From Geothrix campi (GTDB taxonomy: Bacteria > Acidobacteriota > Holophagae > Holophagales > Holophagaceae), in assembly GCF_024609265.1 (NCBI RefSeq), contig NZ_JANHMP010000001.1, forward strand, positions 310,001 through 374,000: 64,000 nucleotides of DNA, given 5' to 3'. Both the position numbers and the translations under genes were made by a program. Each line of letters opens with the position of its first letter. Position 1 is the stretch's first letter. Below, in pieces: positions 27,128 to 35,413 of this stretch. A model generated the notes under the pieces. The model did not search any database and was not told the DNA's origin. It saw nothing but the letters and a program-made list of their open reading frames with translations.

Positions 27128-28048
27128 ATGGTAGCAGGGAAGGACGCGGCACCGCTGGGGGAGGGCATCCAGGCCTTCCATCTGGAACAGCGGGCCCGTG
27201 GCGTATCTCCGCACACGGCCCGGGCGCAGAAGGGTGACCTGGAGAAGCTCCTGGACCACGCAGTCCGCTGCCAGTGGGGCGGCTGGGAGGTCAGTCCCCG
27301 CACGGTGCGCGGTTTCGCGCTGGAGCTGGGGGACCGGGGCCTCGATCCGGCCAGCCAGGCCCGCATCCTCTCCACGGCCCGGGTCTACTTCCGGTGGCTG
27401 TGGGAGACTCGGCGGATCTCGAAGAATCCCGCCTCGGGCTTGCGAAACCCGAAGCAGCCCAAGCGGCTCCCGGCCTTTCTCACGGAGGGGGAAAGCCAGG
27501 CCTTGCTGGATCTCCCGCCCGCCGTGGACTTCGCCTCCGCGCGGCTGGGCTGTCTGCTGGAACTGCTCTACGCTTCGGGCCTGCGCGTGTCCGAACTGGT
27601 GGGCCTGGATCTCCAGGACCTCCTGACAGAGCAGCGCACCTTGCGGGTGCTGGGCAAGGGTCGCAAGGAGCGGCTCGTGCCCTTCCACGCGCAGGCCGCG
27701 GGCATCCTGGGTACCTACCTCAGGTTCAGATTGGCCTTCCTCACCCAGAAGGAACTGCCTCCGAGCCCGGCTCTCTTCCTCAACCAGCGGGGTGGCCGGC
27801 TCACTCCCACCAGTGTGCGTTCCCTTCTCCGCTCAGCGCTGGAGGCCGCGGCGGTGCGCTCCCGCGTAAGCCCGCACGCCCTCCGCCACAGCTTCGCGAC
27901 CCACCTGCTGAACCGGGGGATGGACCTGCGGGCCATCCAGGAGCTGCTGGGGCACGCGAGCCTGAGCACCACGCAGCGCTACACTCATCTGGGCCTGGAG
28001 GAACTGGCCCGGACCTACGAAAAAGCCCATCCCCGGGCGAAGAGTTAG
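27128..28048 (+). CDS. xerC: Tyrosine recombinase XerC
   Basis: A 306-residue site-specific recombinase with an N-terminal SAM-like core-binding domain and a C-terminal catalytic domain. The catalytic set is visible: Arg in S-G-L-R-V-S-E-L, Lys in G-K-G-R-K-E-R, H-A-L-R-H-S-F-A-T-H, L-G-H-A-S, and the nucleophile in T-Q-R-Y-T-H. With XerD it resolves chromosome dimers at dif. No integrase-type extension or mobile-element context surrounds it, so I read it as the housekeeping enzyme. It is divergent from the acyl-CoA synthetase. Confidence 0.92.
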   Translation: MVAGKDAAPLGEGIQAFHLEQRARGVSPHTARAQKGDLEKLLDHAVRCQWGGWEVSPRTVRGFALELGDRGLDPASQARILSTARVYFRWLWETRRISKNPASGLRNPKQPKRLPAFLTEGESQALLDLPPAVDFASARLGCLLELLYASGLRVSELVGLDLQDLLTEQRTLRVLGKGRKERLVPFHAQAAGILGTYLRFRLAFLTQKELPPSPALFLNQRGGRLTPTSVRSLLRSALEAAAVRSRVSPHALRHSFATHLLNRGMDLRAIQELLGHASLSTTQRYTHLGLEELARTYEKAHPRAKS

Positions 28049-28058
28049 GAGTTCCGAC

Positions 28059-28745
28059 ATGGCCTTCGTCATTCCCGCCCCCCCCATCCCGGCGCTTCCG
28101 GTCGCGGATTCTGACGCCCAGTTCCCGGTGCGGCGGATCTACTGCGTGGGCAGGAACTACGCGGACCATGCGCGGGAGATGGGGGGCGACCCGAACCGGG
28201 AGCCCCCGTTCTTCTTCGGGAAGCCCTCGGATACGGTGGTGCCGCGCGGTGGCGACATCACCTATCCGCCCCAGACCTCGAACCTGCACCATGAGGTGGA
28301 ACTGGTGGTGGCCCTGGGCGGCGGCGGGCGTGACATCCCCGCGGAGAAGGCCCTGGCCTGCGTCTACGGGTATGCTGTGGGCATCGACCTCACCCGGCGG
28401 GATCTCCAGGCCAAGTTCAAGGACAAGGGGCAGCCCTGGGAGATGGCCAAGGGTTTCGACCAATCGGCGCCCGTGTCCGCCGTGATGCCGGCGGCGCGCT
28501 GCGGTCACCCGGCCTCCGGCGCCATCTGGCTATCGGTGGATGGGGCCGACCGCCAGCGGGGCGATCTTTCCCAGATGACCTGGAATGTGGCGGAGGTGAT
28601 CGCCCACTTGTCGGCGTTTGTGGCACTGGCGCCCGGCGACCTCATCTTTACCGGGACGCCCTCGGGTGTGGGTGCCCTGATCCGCGGCAACCGCGTCCAC
28701 TGCGGCATCGAGGGCATCGGCGAATTGGAGATCGTCCTGGTCTGA
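28059..28745 (+). CDS. Fumarylacetoacetate hydrolase family protein
   Basis: A 228-residue FAH-fold enzyme. The family core is clear: R-I-Y-C-V-G-R-N-Y-A-D-H-A near the start, the metal-binding H-H-E-V-E-L-V-V, and I-F-T-G-T-P-S-G-V-G near the end. Size and sequence are like fumarylpyruvate hydrolases or 5-oxopent-3-ene-tricarboxylate decarboxylases, which act on ring-cleavage products. AGGAG precedes the ATG by seven bases, 10 bases after xerC. A LigB-type ring-cleaving dioxygenase 1.7 kb away may belong to the same chemistry (inference). Confidence 0.88.
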   Translation: MAFVIPAPPIPALPVADSDAQFPVRRIYCVGRNYADHAREMGGDPNREPPFFFGKPSDTVVPRGGDITYPPQTSNLHHEVELVVALGGGGRDIPAEKALACVYGYAVGIDLTRRDLQAKFKDKGQPWEMAKGFDQSAPVSAVMPAARCGHPASGAIWLSVDGADRQRGDLSQMTWNVAEVIAHLSAFVALAPGDLIFTGTPSGVGALIRGNRVHCGIEGIGELEIVLV

Positions 28746-28774
28746 TCCCTGGGCCAGGCGGATCCTGGGTCTGG

Positions 28775-29593
28775 TCAGGGGGCGGGCCGCACCTTCACAT
28801 GGGCGCCTTCGGACAGTCCCCACGCCAGCATGAGTTCCTTCGGGATGGCCACATGCTTCTCGGGCAGCCCGGGCATGAATTCCACCTGCTCCACGGCGGG
28901 TCCCTTGGGCCAGATCACCCGTAGATTCTTGACACCGTGGCGGTAGGGACCCAGCACGGTCCACCAGCCCTCCATGGCCTTGGGCAGCCCAAGGTGGTCG
29001 GCCTTCTTGAAGAGACCGGTCTTCAGTTCCGCGACGGTGACATGGGCGTCCGGCTCCAGCACCTCGAGCCGGCCCGCCTCCTTGAGAAGGGAGGCCGCCT
29101 GCAGCACGGCCACGTCGTTTTGCCCCGTGGCCGCCATGACATCCTGGAAATCGCGGTAGCCGTCGAAGTAGGGCATGATCCGGCGGTCCTCGGCGTAGAC
29201 CTTGATGCCTTCCAGGAGCTGGGGCGGGCGCATGGTGGGCCATGGCACCGCGCTCAGCCTGGGGAAGATGCCGTGCAGGCGCCTCCGGCTGTCCTGGAGG
29301 CGTGCGGAATCCATGAGCATGTCAGGCACGGTTCGGCGGATCGAAGCGGGGACCTGGATCTGAGTGGCGAGAAATTCGAAGTGGCCGGACACCCACTCCA
29401 GGATCTCGAAAGCGGCGGTCTCGCCCCTGGCTGACACGGTTTCGGCGTGGATCACTTCGCCGCTGGAGAAGTAGAGCACCCCACTGGTCCGGCCCGACGT
29501 CACCTGGAGCATGCCGGTCTTCCGGTTGACGTGGAGGAGCTGGGCCACATCCGTGAGGGCAATGCTCTCCAAGGTACCGCGGAGATTGCTCAA
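28775..29593 (-). CDS. DUF4388 domain protein
   Basis: A 272-residue cytoplasmic protein. Residues 3-100 match the DUF4388 family (L-R-G-T-L-E-S-I-A-L-T-D-V-A-Q-L-L, G-V-L-Y-F-S-S-G-E-V-I-H-A), common in deltaproteobacteria and acidobacteria and often linked to signalling or motility. The rest contains a winged-helix-like part and a short C-terminal domain without a recognised family. The start is a TTG at 29593: GGAGG lies seven bases upstream and the TTGA overlaps the pdxJ stop. A longer frame extends over pdxJ but is a shadow. Function unknown. Confidence 0.8.
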   Translation of the reverse strand: MSNLRGTLESIALTDVAQLLHVNRKTGMLQVTSGRTSGVLYFSSGEVIHAETVSARGETAAFEILEWVSGHFEFLATQIQVPASIRRTVPDMLMDSARLQDSRRRLHGIFPRLSAVPWPTMRPPQLLEGIKVYAEDRRIMPYFDGYRDFQDVMAATGQNDVAVLQAASLLKEAGRLEVLEPDAHVTVAELKTGLFKKADHLGLPKAMEGWWTVLGPYRHGVKNLRVIWPKGPAVEQVEFMPGLPEKHVAIPKELMLAWGLSEGAHVKVRPAP

Positions 29594-30318
29594 GGCCTGG
29601 CCTCCGCCATGGCCGCCAGCATCTCCTCCACCGCCCCTGGCAGCCCTACAAGCACCGCCCGCCCGATCAGGCTGTGGCCGATGTTCAGTTCCTCGATCTC
29701 GGGGATGGCGGCAATGGGACCGACATTGTGGAGATCCAGCCCATGACCGGCCAGGACACGCAGACCCAGGCGGCTTCCCAGACGGGCGGCATCGCGGATC
29801 CGGCCCAGCTCGAGCGTAGCGTCGGAATCCATGGGCAGGTCGCTGTAGATCCCCGTGTTCAGTTCCACCGCGTCCGCCTCCAGCTTGGCGGCCATTTTCA
29901 CCTGGTCCAGCACCGGGTCCACGAACAGGCTCGCGCGGATGCCCGCACTGTGGAGCTCCCGTATCACGGGGCGCAGCATGCCCTGGAGGAAGATGGCGTC
30001 CAGGCCGCCCTGGGTGGTGAGCTCCTCCCGGCTTTCCGGCACCAGGGTCACCCAGGAGGGCCGGAAGGGAACGACAGCCTCGAGGGTCTCGGGTGTGGCA
30101 GCGCATTCCACGTTGAGGGGAATCGCCAGGACCTCCTTCAGTACGCGGAGGTCGCGATCCTGGATGTGCCTGCGGTCGCTCCGCAGGTGGACCGTGATGC
30201 CGTGGGCCCCTGCACTCTGGGCCAGGAGGGCCGCCGCCACAGGCTCAGGCTCATGGCCGCCCCGGGCCTGCCGGAGGGTGGCCACATGATCGATGTTCAC
30301 GCCAAGCCTGAGGTTCAA
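29590..30318 (-). CDS. pdxJ: Pyridoxine 5'-phosphate synthase
   Basis: Closes the ring of vitamin B6: condenses 3-amino-2-oxopropyl phosphate with deoxyxylulose 5-phosphate. The 242-residue TIM barrel shows L-G-V-N-I-D-H-V-A-T-L-R-Q-A-R-G, H-L-R-S-D-R-R-H-I and N-I-G-H-S-L-I-G-R-A. The start is TTG at 30318 with GGAG six bases upstream; no in-frame ATG lies nearby. Both this gene and the coupled DUF4388 gene therefore start with TTG. Confidence 0.95.
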   Translation of the reverse strand: MNLRLGVNIDHVATLRQARGGHEPEPVAAALLAQSAGAHGITVHLRSDRRHIQDRDLRVLKEVLAIPLNVECAATPETLEAVVPFRPSWVTLVPESREELTTQGGLDAIFLQGMLRPVIRELHSAGIRASLFVDPVLDQVKMAAKLEADAVELNTGIYSDLPMDSDATLELGRIRDAARLGSRLGLRVLAGHGLDLHNVGPIAAIPEIEELNIGHSLIGRAVLVGLPGAVEEMLAAMAEARP

Positions 30319-30383
30319 TGCGGGCTCCAGTAGCTGACCTTCCTTAGCTTACCCTCCAATCGGCTGGTGCAAGGCCGGGCGTG

Positions 30384-30419
30384 AATTTCGAAAAAAGGAG
30401 TTGAAACATTTAATTTCGA
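30384..30419. promoter_or_regulatory. AT-rich leader with repeated AATTTCGA
   Basis: The octamer AATTTCGA occurs at 30384-30391 and again at 30412-30419, with TTGAAA at 30401-30406 between them. This is the AT-richest patch in the area and sits between the divergent pdxJ and dioxygenase genes. It may be a promoter with a repeated operator half; no good -10 is visible. Confidence 0.3.
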
Positions 30420-30434
30420 GATCATGCTTGTTCC

Positions 30435-31217
30435 ATGATCGATCCGGCGCTCCTTCCCACGCTGTTTCTCGCCCACGGTTCGCCCATGCTGGCTTTGGAG
30501 GGTGGGGCCTGGGGTGAGGCTGTATCCGCCCTCGGGCGCCGGTTGCCTCCGCTGCGCGGCATCCTGGTCTGCTCAGCCCACTGGGAAGCGGCCGACCCCT
30601 TCCGGCTCTCCTCGGCGGAGGTTCCGGGCGTCATGCACGACTTCGGAGGCTTCCCCGAGGCGCTCTACACCCTGGACTACCCTGCGCCTGGAGCGCCGGA
30701 CCTGGCCACCGAGGCCGCGAGCCTGCTTCGTGCTGCGGGACTGACAGCCGAGTTGGATGCCCAGCGCCCCCTCGACCACGGCGCCTGGGTGCCCCTGCGC
30801 TACCTGGCGCCGGCCGCAAACGTGCCCGTGGTGCAGCTCTCGTTGCCCCGCCCCCGGACGCCCCAGTTGCTCCTGGCGGCGGGCCGTGCCCTGGCGCCCT
30901 TGCGGCAGTCCGGTGTGCTGCTCCTGGGCAGCGGGGGCGTGGTCCACAACCTCCGCCGCTTGGACTGGCAGGACGCTTCTGGTCCGCAACCCTGGGCCCT
31001 GGCCTTCCAGGCCTGGGTGCGAGAGCGCCTGGCGGCTGGGGACGTTGCCGGTCTCATGGACTGGCGGAAAGCCCCAGGTGCGACGGAATGCGTGCCCACT
31101 TCTGAGCACTTGGATCCCCTCTTCGTGGCGCTGGGGGCCGCTGAAGCTGTGCCCGAGCCGGTCTACGAGGGCTGGCAGCTGGGCAGCCTCAGTTTGGAGA
31201 GCTACCAGTTCGCCTGA
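30435..31217 (+). CDS. LigB-type extradiol ring-cleavage dioxygenase (DODA/YgiD family)
   Basis: A 260-residue enzyme of the class III extradiol dioxygenase family that includes plant DOPA dioxygenase and E. coli YgiD. Metal ligands are recognisable in L-A-H-G-S-P-M, C-S-A-H-W-E, D-H-G-A-W-V-P-L and G-S-G-G-V-V-H-N. It should open a catechol-type ring using Fe(II) or Zn. No ribosome site lies at normal distance; AAGGAG is about 34 bases upstream, and a four-codon frame (30424-30438, M-L-V-P-stop) ends across the start. Translation may be coupled to that mini-frame (inference). Confidence 0.87.
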   Translation: MIDPALLPTLFLAHGSPMLALEGGAWGEAVSALGRRLPPLRGILVCSAHWEAADPFRLSSAEVPGVMHDFGGFPEALYTLDYPAPGAPDLATEAASLLRAAGLTAELDAQRPLDHGAWVPLRYLAPAANVPVVQLSLPRPRTPQLLLAAGRALAPLRQSGVLLLGSGGVVHNLRRLDWQDASGPQPWALAFQAWVRERLAAGDVAGLMDWRKAPGATECVPTSEHLDPLFVALGAAEAVPEPVYEGWQLGSLSLESYQFA

Positions 31218-31235
31218 GGTCGGGCCGCACCGACC
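31218..31235 (+). terminator. Weak terminator-like hairpin between convergent genes
   Basis: GGTCGG/CCGACC with a six-base loop follows the dioxygenase stop, with GGTTT after it. It fits in the 22-base gap before the end of the permease gene. Confidence 0.35.
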
Positions 31236-31239
31236 GGTT

Positions 31240-32370
31240 TCAGCTCATGGTCTTCCTGAACCTGCCGGCTGCGAGCAGCAGCATGGTGGCGCCGAGGAGG
31301 CACAGAGCGACCATCTGGGGCCAGAGCACCTCCAGGCCCAGCCCTTTGAGGAACACGCCCCGGATGATCACGAGGTAGTACCGCAATGGATTCAGGTAGG
31401 TGAGGACTTGCACCACCTTGGGCATGTTGGCGATGGGATAGACGAAGCCCGAGAGCATGAAGGCCGGCAGCATGAAGAAGAACGCCGTCATCATGGCCTG
31501 CTGCTGGGTGGAGCTCACCGTGGAGATGAATAGGCCCACGCCGAGGGTGCTCAGCAGGTAGAGGCCCGTGCCGAGGAACAGGAGCGGCGGGAAGCCGAGC
31601 ATGGGCACCCGGAACCAGAACACGGCGATGAGGGCGATGAGGGCGACATCGACAAGGCCGATGATCGCAAAAGGGATGGTCTTGCCCAGGATGAACTCCA
31701 GCCGGCCGATGGGCGTGACCATGATCTGCTCCATGGTGCCGACCTCCCGCTCCCGCACGATGGACATGCTGGAGAGGATGATCGTGAGCACAGCCACGAG
31801 CATGGCCAGGACTCCCGGCACGAAGAAGTTGCGGCTGTCGAGGTTGGCGTTGAACCAGGCGCGGGACACGAGGACGATGGGCTCGGCATCCAGACGAACG
31901 CCTGCTGTCCGCGAGAAGCGCTGCTCCAGGAGCGACCGGTTGAAGTCGGCCGAGATCCTGGACGCATAGGTCAGCGCCACGCTGGCCGTGTTGGAATCCG
32001 AGCCGTCCAGGAGGAACTGGGCCTGGGCGCTGCCGCCTCCGGAGAGGGCCTCGGCGAAGCCCCGGTTGAGCCGCAGCACGGCCCGTGCCTCCCCCGAGTC
32101 CAGCACCTCCTGGATCTCCGGTTCGGTGGCGATCCGCCGCACGACGTCGAAGCATCCAGACCCTTCGAAGCGGGCGATCAGGTCGCGGGTGGCGGGGGTG
32201 CGGTCCAGGTCGTAGACAGCCATGGGCACATGGCGTACATCGGTATTCACCGCGTAGCCGATGACGATCACCTGGGCCACGGGCATGACGAATAGGACGG
32301 CCCGCATCCGGGGATTCCGGAGCACCTGGATGAATTCCTTGACGAGCATCCGGTAGAGGCGTTCGAACAT
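31240..32370 (-). CDS. ABC-2 type permease, YbhR-like
   Basis: A 376-residue membrane protein: one N-terminal membrane helix, a large periplasmic loop (residues ~45-170), then five helices with an ABC-2 motif near R-E-R-E-V-G-T-M-E-Q. It ends the TetR-regulated exporter unit. It is a paralogue of the upstream permease and likely forms a heterodimer with it. ATG 32370 has GGAGG five bases upstream; a GTG at 32376 falls inside that site and is rejected. Substrate unknown. Confidence 0.9.
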   Translation of the reverse strand: MFERLYRMLVKEFIQVLRNPRMRAVLFVMPVAQVIVIGYAVNTDVRHVPMAVYDLDRTPATRDLIARFEGSGCFDVVRRIATEPEIQEVLDSGEARAVLRLNRGFAEALSGGGSAQAQFLLDGSDSNTASVALTYASRISADFNRSLLEQRFSRTAGVRLDAEPIVLVSRAWFNANLDSRNFFVPGVLAMLVAVLTIILSSMSIVREREVGTMEQIMVTPIGRLEFILGKTIPFAIIGLVDVALIALIAVFWFRVPMLGFPPLLFLGTGLYLLSTLGVGLFISTVSSTQQQAMMTAFFFMLPAFMLSGFVYPIANMPKVVQVLTYLNPLRYYLVIIRGVFLKGLGLEVLWPQMVALCLLGATMLLLAAGRFRKTMS

Positions 32371-32379
32371 GGGCACCTC

Positions 32380-33522
32380 CTAGGCCAAGCGCTTCTGGAA
32401 GCTGCGGATGGCGAGGCTGAGCATCAAGGCGCCGAAGGCGACCATCAGCAGGCACTCGGGCCACAGCTGCGCGAGACCCGTCCCCTTGAGGTAGAGGCCG
32501 CGCAGGAAGGTCACGAAGTACCGGGCGGGGATGAGGTAGGTCACCGCCTGCAGGGCCTTAGGCATGTTGGCGATGTCGAACATGAAGCCCGAGAGCAGGA
32601 AGGCCGGGAGGAAGGTGGCCACGAAGGCGAACTGGCTGGCCAGGAGCTGGGTCTTGGCCTTGGTGCTGATGAGGATGCCCAGCGAGAGCGCTCCCACCAG
32701 ATAGATGGCGGAGACGCCGAACAGGAGCACCAGGCTGCCCCGGATGGGCACGTCGAAGAGGAAGCGTCCCGCCAGGACGGAGAGCAGCATGTCCACCATG
32801 CCGATGGCGAAGTAGGGTGCGAGTTTCCCCAGGATCAGCTCGCTCCCCCGGAGCGGCGTGGAGATCAGCTGCTCCATGGTGCCCGTCTCCCACTCCCGCG
32901 CCACCGTGAGCGACGTGAGCAAGGCCGTGATGAGCATCATGATCACGGCGATGAGTCCGGGCACGATGAAGATCCGGGACTCCATGTCCGTGTTGAACCA
33001 CGCCCGGAAGCGCAGGTCCAGGGGCAGGGCGGGGGGCCGGCCCGTGAGGCGCCGGGCCTTCTCCACCAGGATCTCCTGGGAGTAGTTCCGCACGATGGCG
33101 TCGGCGTAGGAGAGGGCCAGGGTCGTGGTGTTGGCGTCGCTCCCATCGGTCAGCACCTGCACCTGCGTCTTCCGTCCGGAGGCGACCCGTCGGCCGAATT
33201 CGACGGGGATGACCAGCGCCATCATCGTCTGGCCCCGGGCGAGGGTATCCTCTGCCTCCGCGTAGGAGCCGGGCCGGGCCACGACGCTGAAGTAGCGGGA
33301 CCCCTCGAAGCGGCTCACCAACTCCCGGCTCTGGGGCGTACGGCTCTGATCCCAGATCGCCAGGGGCACGCGGTCCAGGTCCATGGTCAAGGCATAGCCG
33401 AAGATCATCAGCATGATCATGGGCAGTACGATGGCGATGCCCAGGGCCCGCGGGTCCCGCAGGACGTGGATGAATTCTTTGCGTGCCACGGCACCGAGGC
33501 GGCGGAGGTTGAGGGCGCTCAT
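32380..33522 (-). CDS. ABC-2 type permease, YbhS-like
   Basis: A 380-residue permease with the same topology as the next gene: an N-terminal helix, a large extracytoplasmic domain, and five C-terminal helices, including the A-R-E-W-E-T-G-T-M-E-Q-L coupling region. Its ATG overlaps the stop of the ATPase gene. With its neighbour it would make the membrane channel of the exporter. Confidence 0.9.
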   Translation of the reverse strand: MSALNLRRLGAVARKEFIHVLRDPRALGIAIVLPMIMLMIFGYALTMDLDRVPLAIWDQSRTPQSRELVSRFEGSRYFSVVARPGSYAEAEDTLARGQTMMALVIPVEFGRRVASGRKTQVQVLTDGSDANTTTLALSYADAIVRNYSQEILVEKARRLTGRPPALPLDLRFRAWFNTDMESRIFIVPGLIAVIMMLITALLTSLTVAREWETGTMEQLISTPLRGSELILGKLAPYFAIGMVDMLLSVLAGRFLFDVPIRGSLVLLFGVSAIYLVGALSLGILISTKAKTQLLASQFAFVATFLPAFLLSGFMFDIANMPKALQAVTYLIPARYFVTFLRGLYLKGTGLAQLWPECLLMVAFGALMLSLAIRSFQKRLA

Positions 33523-34493
33523 GCCTTGAACTCCTGCTGCGCGCCGTCGGCGCGGTCCCGGGCCTCAATGAGGGAGACGAAGACATCCTCCAGGGAAGGG
33601 GTGATGCGTTCCACAGTGCCCACCTGGAAGCCGGCTGCCTCGAGGGCTTGGCGCAGGCGGGGCGCGAGGTGCTCGGCATCCTCCGTCATGAGGTGGATGT
33701 CATGCCCGAACAGGGCCGCGTCCCGGACCCCTGCCACGGTCGCAGCCACGCCCAGGGCATCGTGGGAGCGGTCGCAGGAGACGCACAGCACCTGGTCGGC
33801 CATGAGGCTGCCCTTCATCTCGCCGGGTGTGCCCAGGGCGACCAGCTCACCCCGGTAGATGAGGCCCAGGCGGTCGCAGTACTCGGCCTCCTCCATGTAG
33901 TGCGTGGTGACGAAGACCGTGACCCCCTCGCTGGCCATCTGGTAGATGAGATCCCAGAAGGAGCGCCGGCTCAGGGGATCCACGCCCGAGGTGGGCTCGT
34001 CCAGGAAGAGCACCCGGGGCTCGTGGAGCAGGGCGCAGCCCAGGGACAGGCGCTGCTTCCAGCCGCTGGGCAGCAGGCCCGTCCGGGTGTGGCGGTGCTC
34101 CTGGAGGTGGGCCATGTCCAGCACCCAGGTCTTCCGCTGGGCCTTCTTCTCTTTGGGCACCCGGTAGATGCCGCTGAAGAAGTCGATGTTCTCCTCTACG
34201 GTGAGGTCGTCATAGAGGCTGAACTTCTGGCTCATGTACCCGATGCATCGCTTGATCTCCTCGCGCTGGGTGCGGATGTCGAGACCTGCCACCGTACCCT
34301 GGCCGCTGGTTGGTTCCAGCAGGCCGCAGAGCATGCGGATGGTGGTGGACTTGCCCGCGCCGTTGGGGCCCAGGAAGCCGAAGATCTCGCCCTGGCGCAC
34401 GTCGAGGCTGATGCGGTTGACGGCCACGAAGTCCCCGAACTGCCGCTCTAAGTCGCGCAGGGTGACTGCGAACGCATCCTGCGCCGTGCTCAT
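33519..34493 (-). CDS. ABC transporter ATPase, second half of a split YbhF-type pair
   Basis: A 324-residue ATPase. Walker A is G-P-N-G-A-G-K-S-T-T, Walker B is V-L-F-L-D-E-P-T-S-G-V-D-P. The signature is L-L-P-S-G-W-K-Q-R-L instead of L-S-G-G, a variant I also associate with exporters of this type. The C-terminal ~90 residues form a regulatory domain ending S-L-E-D-V-F-V-S-L. E. coli YbhF carries two such ATPases in one chain; here they are two genes joined by an ATGA overlap. Confidence 0.9.
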   Translation of the reverse strand: MSTAQDAFAVTLRDLERQFGDFVAVNRISLDVRQGEIFGFLGPNGAGKSTTIRMLCGLLEPTSGQGTVAGLDIRTQREEIKRCIGYMSQKFSLYDDLTVEENIDFFSGIYRVPKEKKAQRKTWVLDMAHLQEHRHTRTGLLPSGWKQRLSLGCALLHEPRVLFLDEPTSGVDPLSRRSFWDLIYQMASEGVTVFVTTHYMEEAEYCDRLGLIYRGELVALGTPGEMKGSLMADQVLCVSCDRSHDALGVAATVAGVRDAALFGHDIHLMTEDAEHLAPRLRQALEAAGFQVGTVERITPSLEDVFVSLIEARDRADGAQQEFKA

Positions 34494-35413
34494 GCCGCAC
34501 CGCTTGGCAGGGCCGATGTGAAGACGTCCTCGAGGGTGGGCTCGATCACGTCCACGCCATGGCAGACGAATCCCTCCGCCCGCAGGATCGCCTCCACGCC
34601 GGAGCGTCCGCGATCTGCATTTTCGGCCAGGACATGGATGCGGTCCCCGAAGAGGGCCACACTGCCGATCTTCGCAGCGCGCAGGAGGAGCGCGGCCCGC
34701 CGGGGGGACTCGCAGCGGACCTCCAGAAGGGAGCCCTTGAGCAGGCCCTTCACGCCATCCACGGTGTCGCAGGCCATGAGCCGACCCTGGTGGAGCAGGC
34801 CGATTCGATTGCAGCGCTCCGCCTCGTCCAGGTAGGCCGTGGAGACGAAGATGGTCACGCGCTCCTGCTGCAGCTGGTAAAGGATTCGCCAGAAGTCCCG
34901 GCGGGAGACGGGATCCACGCCGTTGGTGGGCTCATCGAGGAAGAGGACCCGGGGCGTGTGGATGAGCGCGCAGGCGAGCCCGAGCTTCTGCTTCATGCCC
35001 CCGGAGAGGTTGCCCGCCAGCCGGCGCCGGAAGGGGGTGAGGTTGCTGAAGGCCAGCAGCCGCTCGAGGCGTTCGCTCCGGCCGGCCTTCGGGACTTCGT
35101 AGAGGTCGGCGTAGAAATCGATGTTCTCCTGCACCGTGAGATCCGGATACAGGCCGAAGCGCTGGGCCATGTAGCCGATGCGGTCCTTGATCGCCTCGGC
35201 ATCCCGGACCGCGTGCAGTCCGTCGACCCAGGCCTCGCCCGAGCTTGGCTCGAGGATCCCGGTCAGCAGGCGCATGGTGGTGGTCTTGCCCGCACCGTCC
35301 GGTCCGACGAGCCCGAAGATCTCCCCTTCCTCCACGGCCAGGGTCAGCTGGTCGAGGGCCACGAGCTCCCCGAAGCGGCGGGTGAGCGCCTGAGTCCGGA
35401 CGGTCTCCATCAT
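34490..35413 (-). CDS. ABC transporter ATPase, first half of a split YbhF-type pair
   Basis: A 307-residue ATPase with Walker A G-P-D-G-A-G-K-T-T-T, a standard signature N-L-S-G-G-M-K-Q-K-L, and Walker B V-L-F-L-D-E-P-T-N-G-V-D-P. It thus has a canonical signature while its partner has a degenerate one, suggesting a functionally asymmetric pair. Two adjacent ATGs are possible (35413, 35410); the first overlaps the stop of the fusion-protein gene (ATGA). The frame continues upstream over that gene, but as a shadow. Confidence 0.9.
   Translation of the reverse strand: MMETVRTQALTRRFGELVALDQLTLAVEEGEIFGLVGPDGAGKTTTMRLLTGILEPSSGEAWVDGLHAVRDAEAIKDRIGYMAQRFGLYPDLTVQENIDFYADLYEVPKAGRSERLERLLAFSNLTPFRRRLAGNLSGGMKQKLGLACALIHTPRVLFLDEPTNGVDPVSRRDFWRILYQLQQERVTIFVSTAYLDEAERCNRIGLLHQGRLMACDTVDGVKGLLKGSLLEVRCESPRRAALLLRAAKIGSVALFGDRIHVLAENADRGRSGVEAILRAEGFVCHGVDVIEPTLEDVFTSALPSGAA

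Noticed and set aside
27128-28048. XerC-type recombinase as a sign of an integrated element
   Set aside because: The protein has the housekeeping XerC layout, and no att repeats, phage genes or composition shift surround it.
28744-28764. Hairpin after the FAH gene as terminator
   Set aside because: The stem has a bulge and no T-run; support is too weak.
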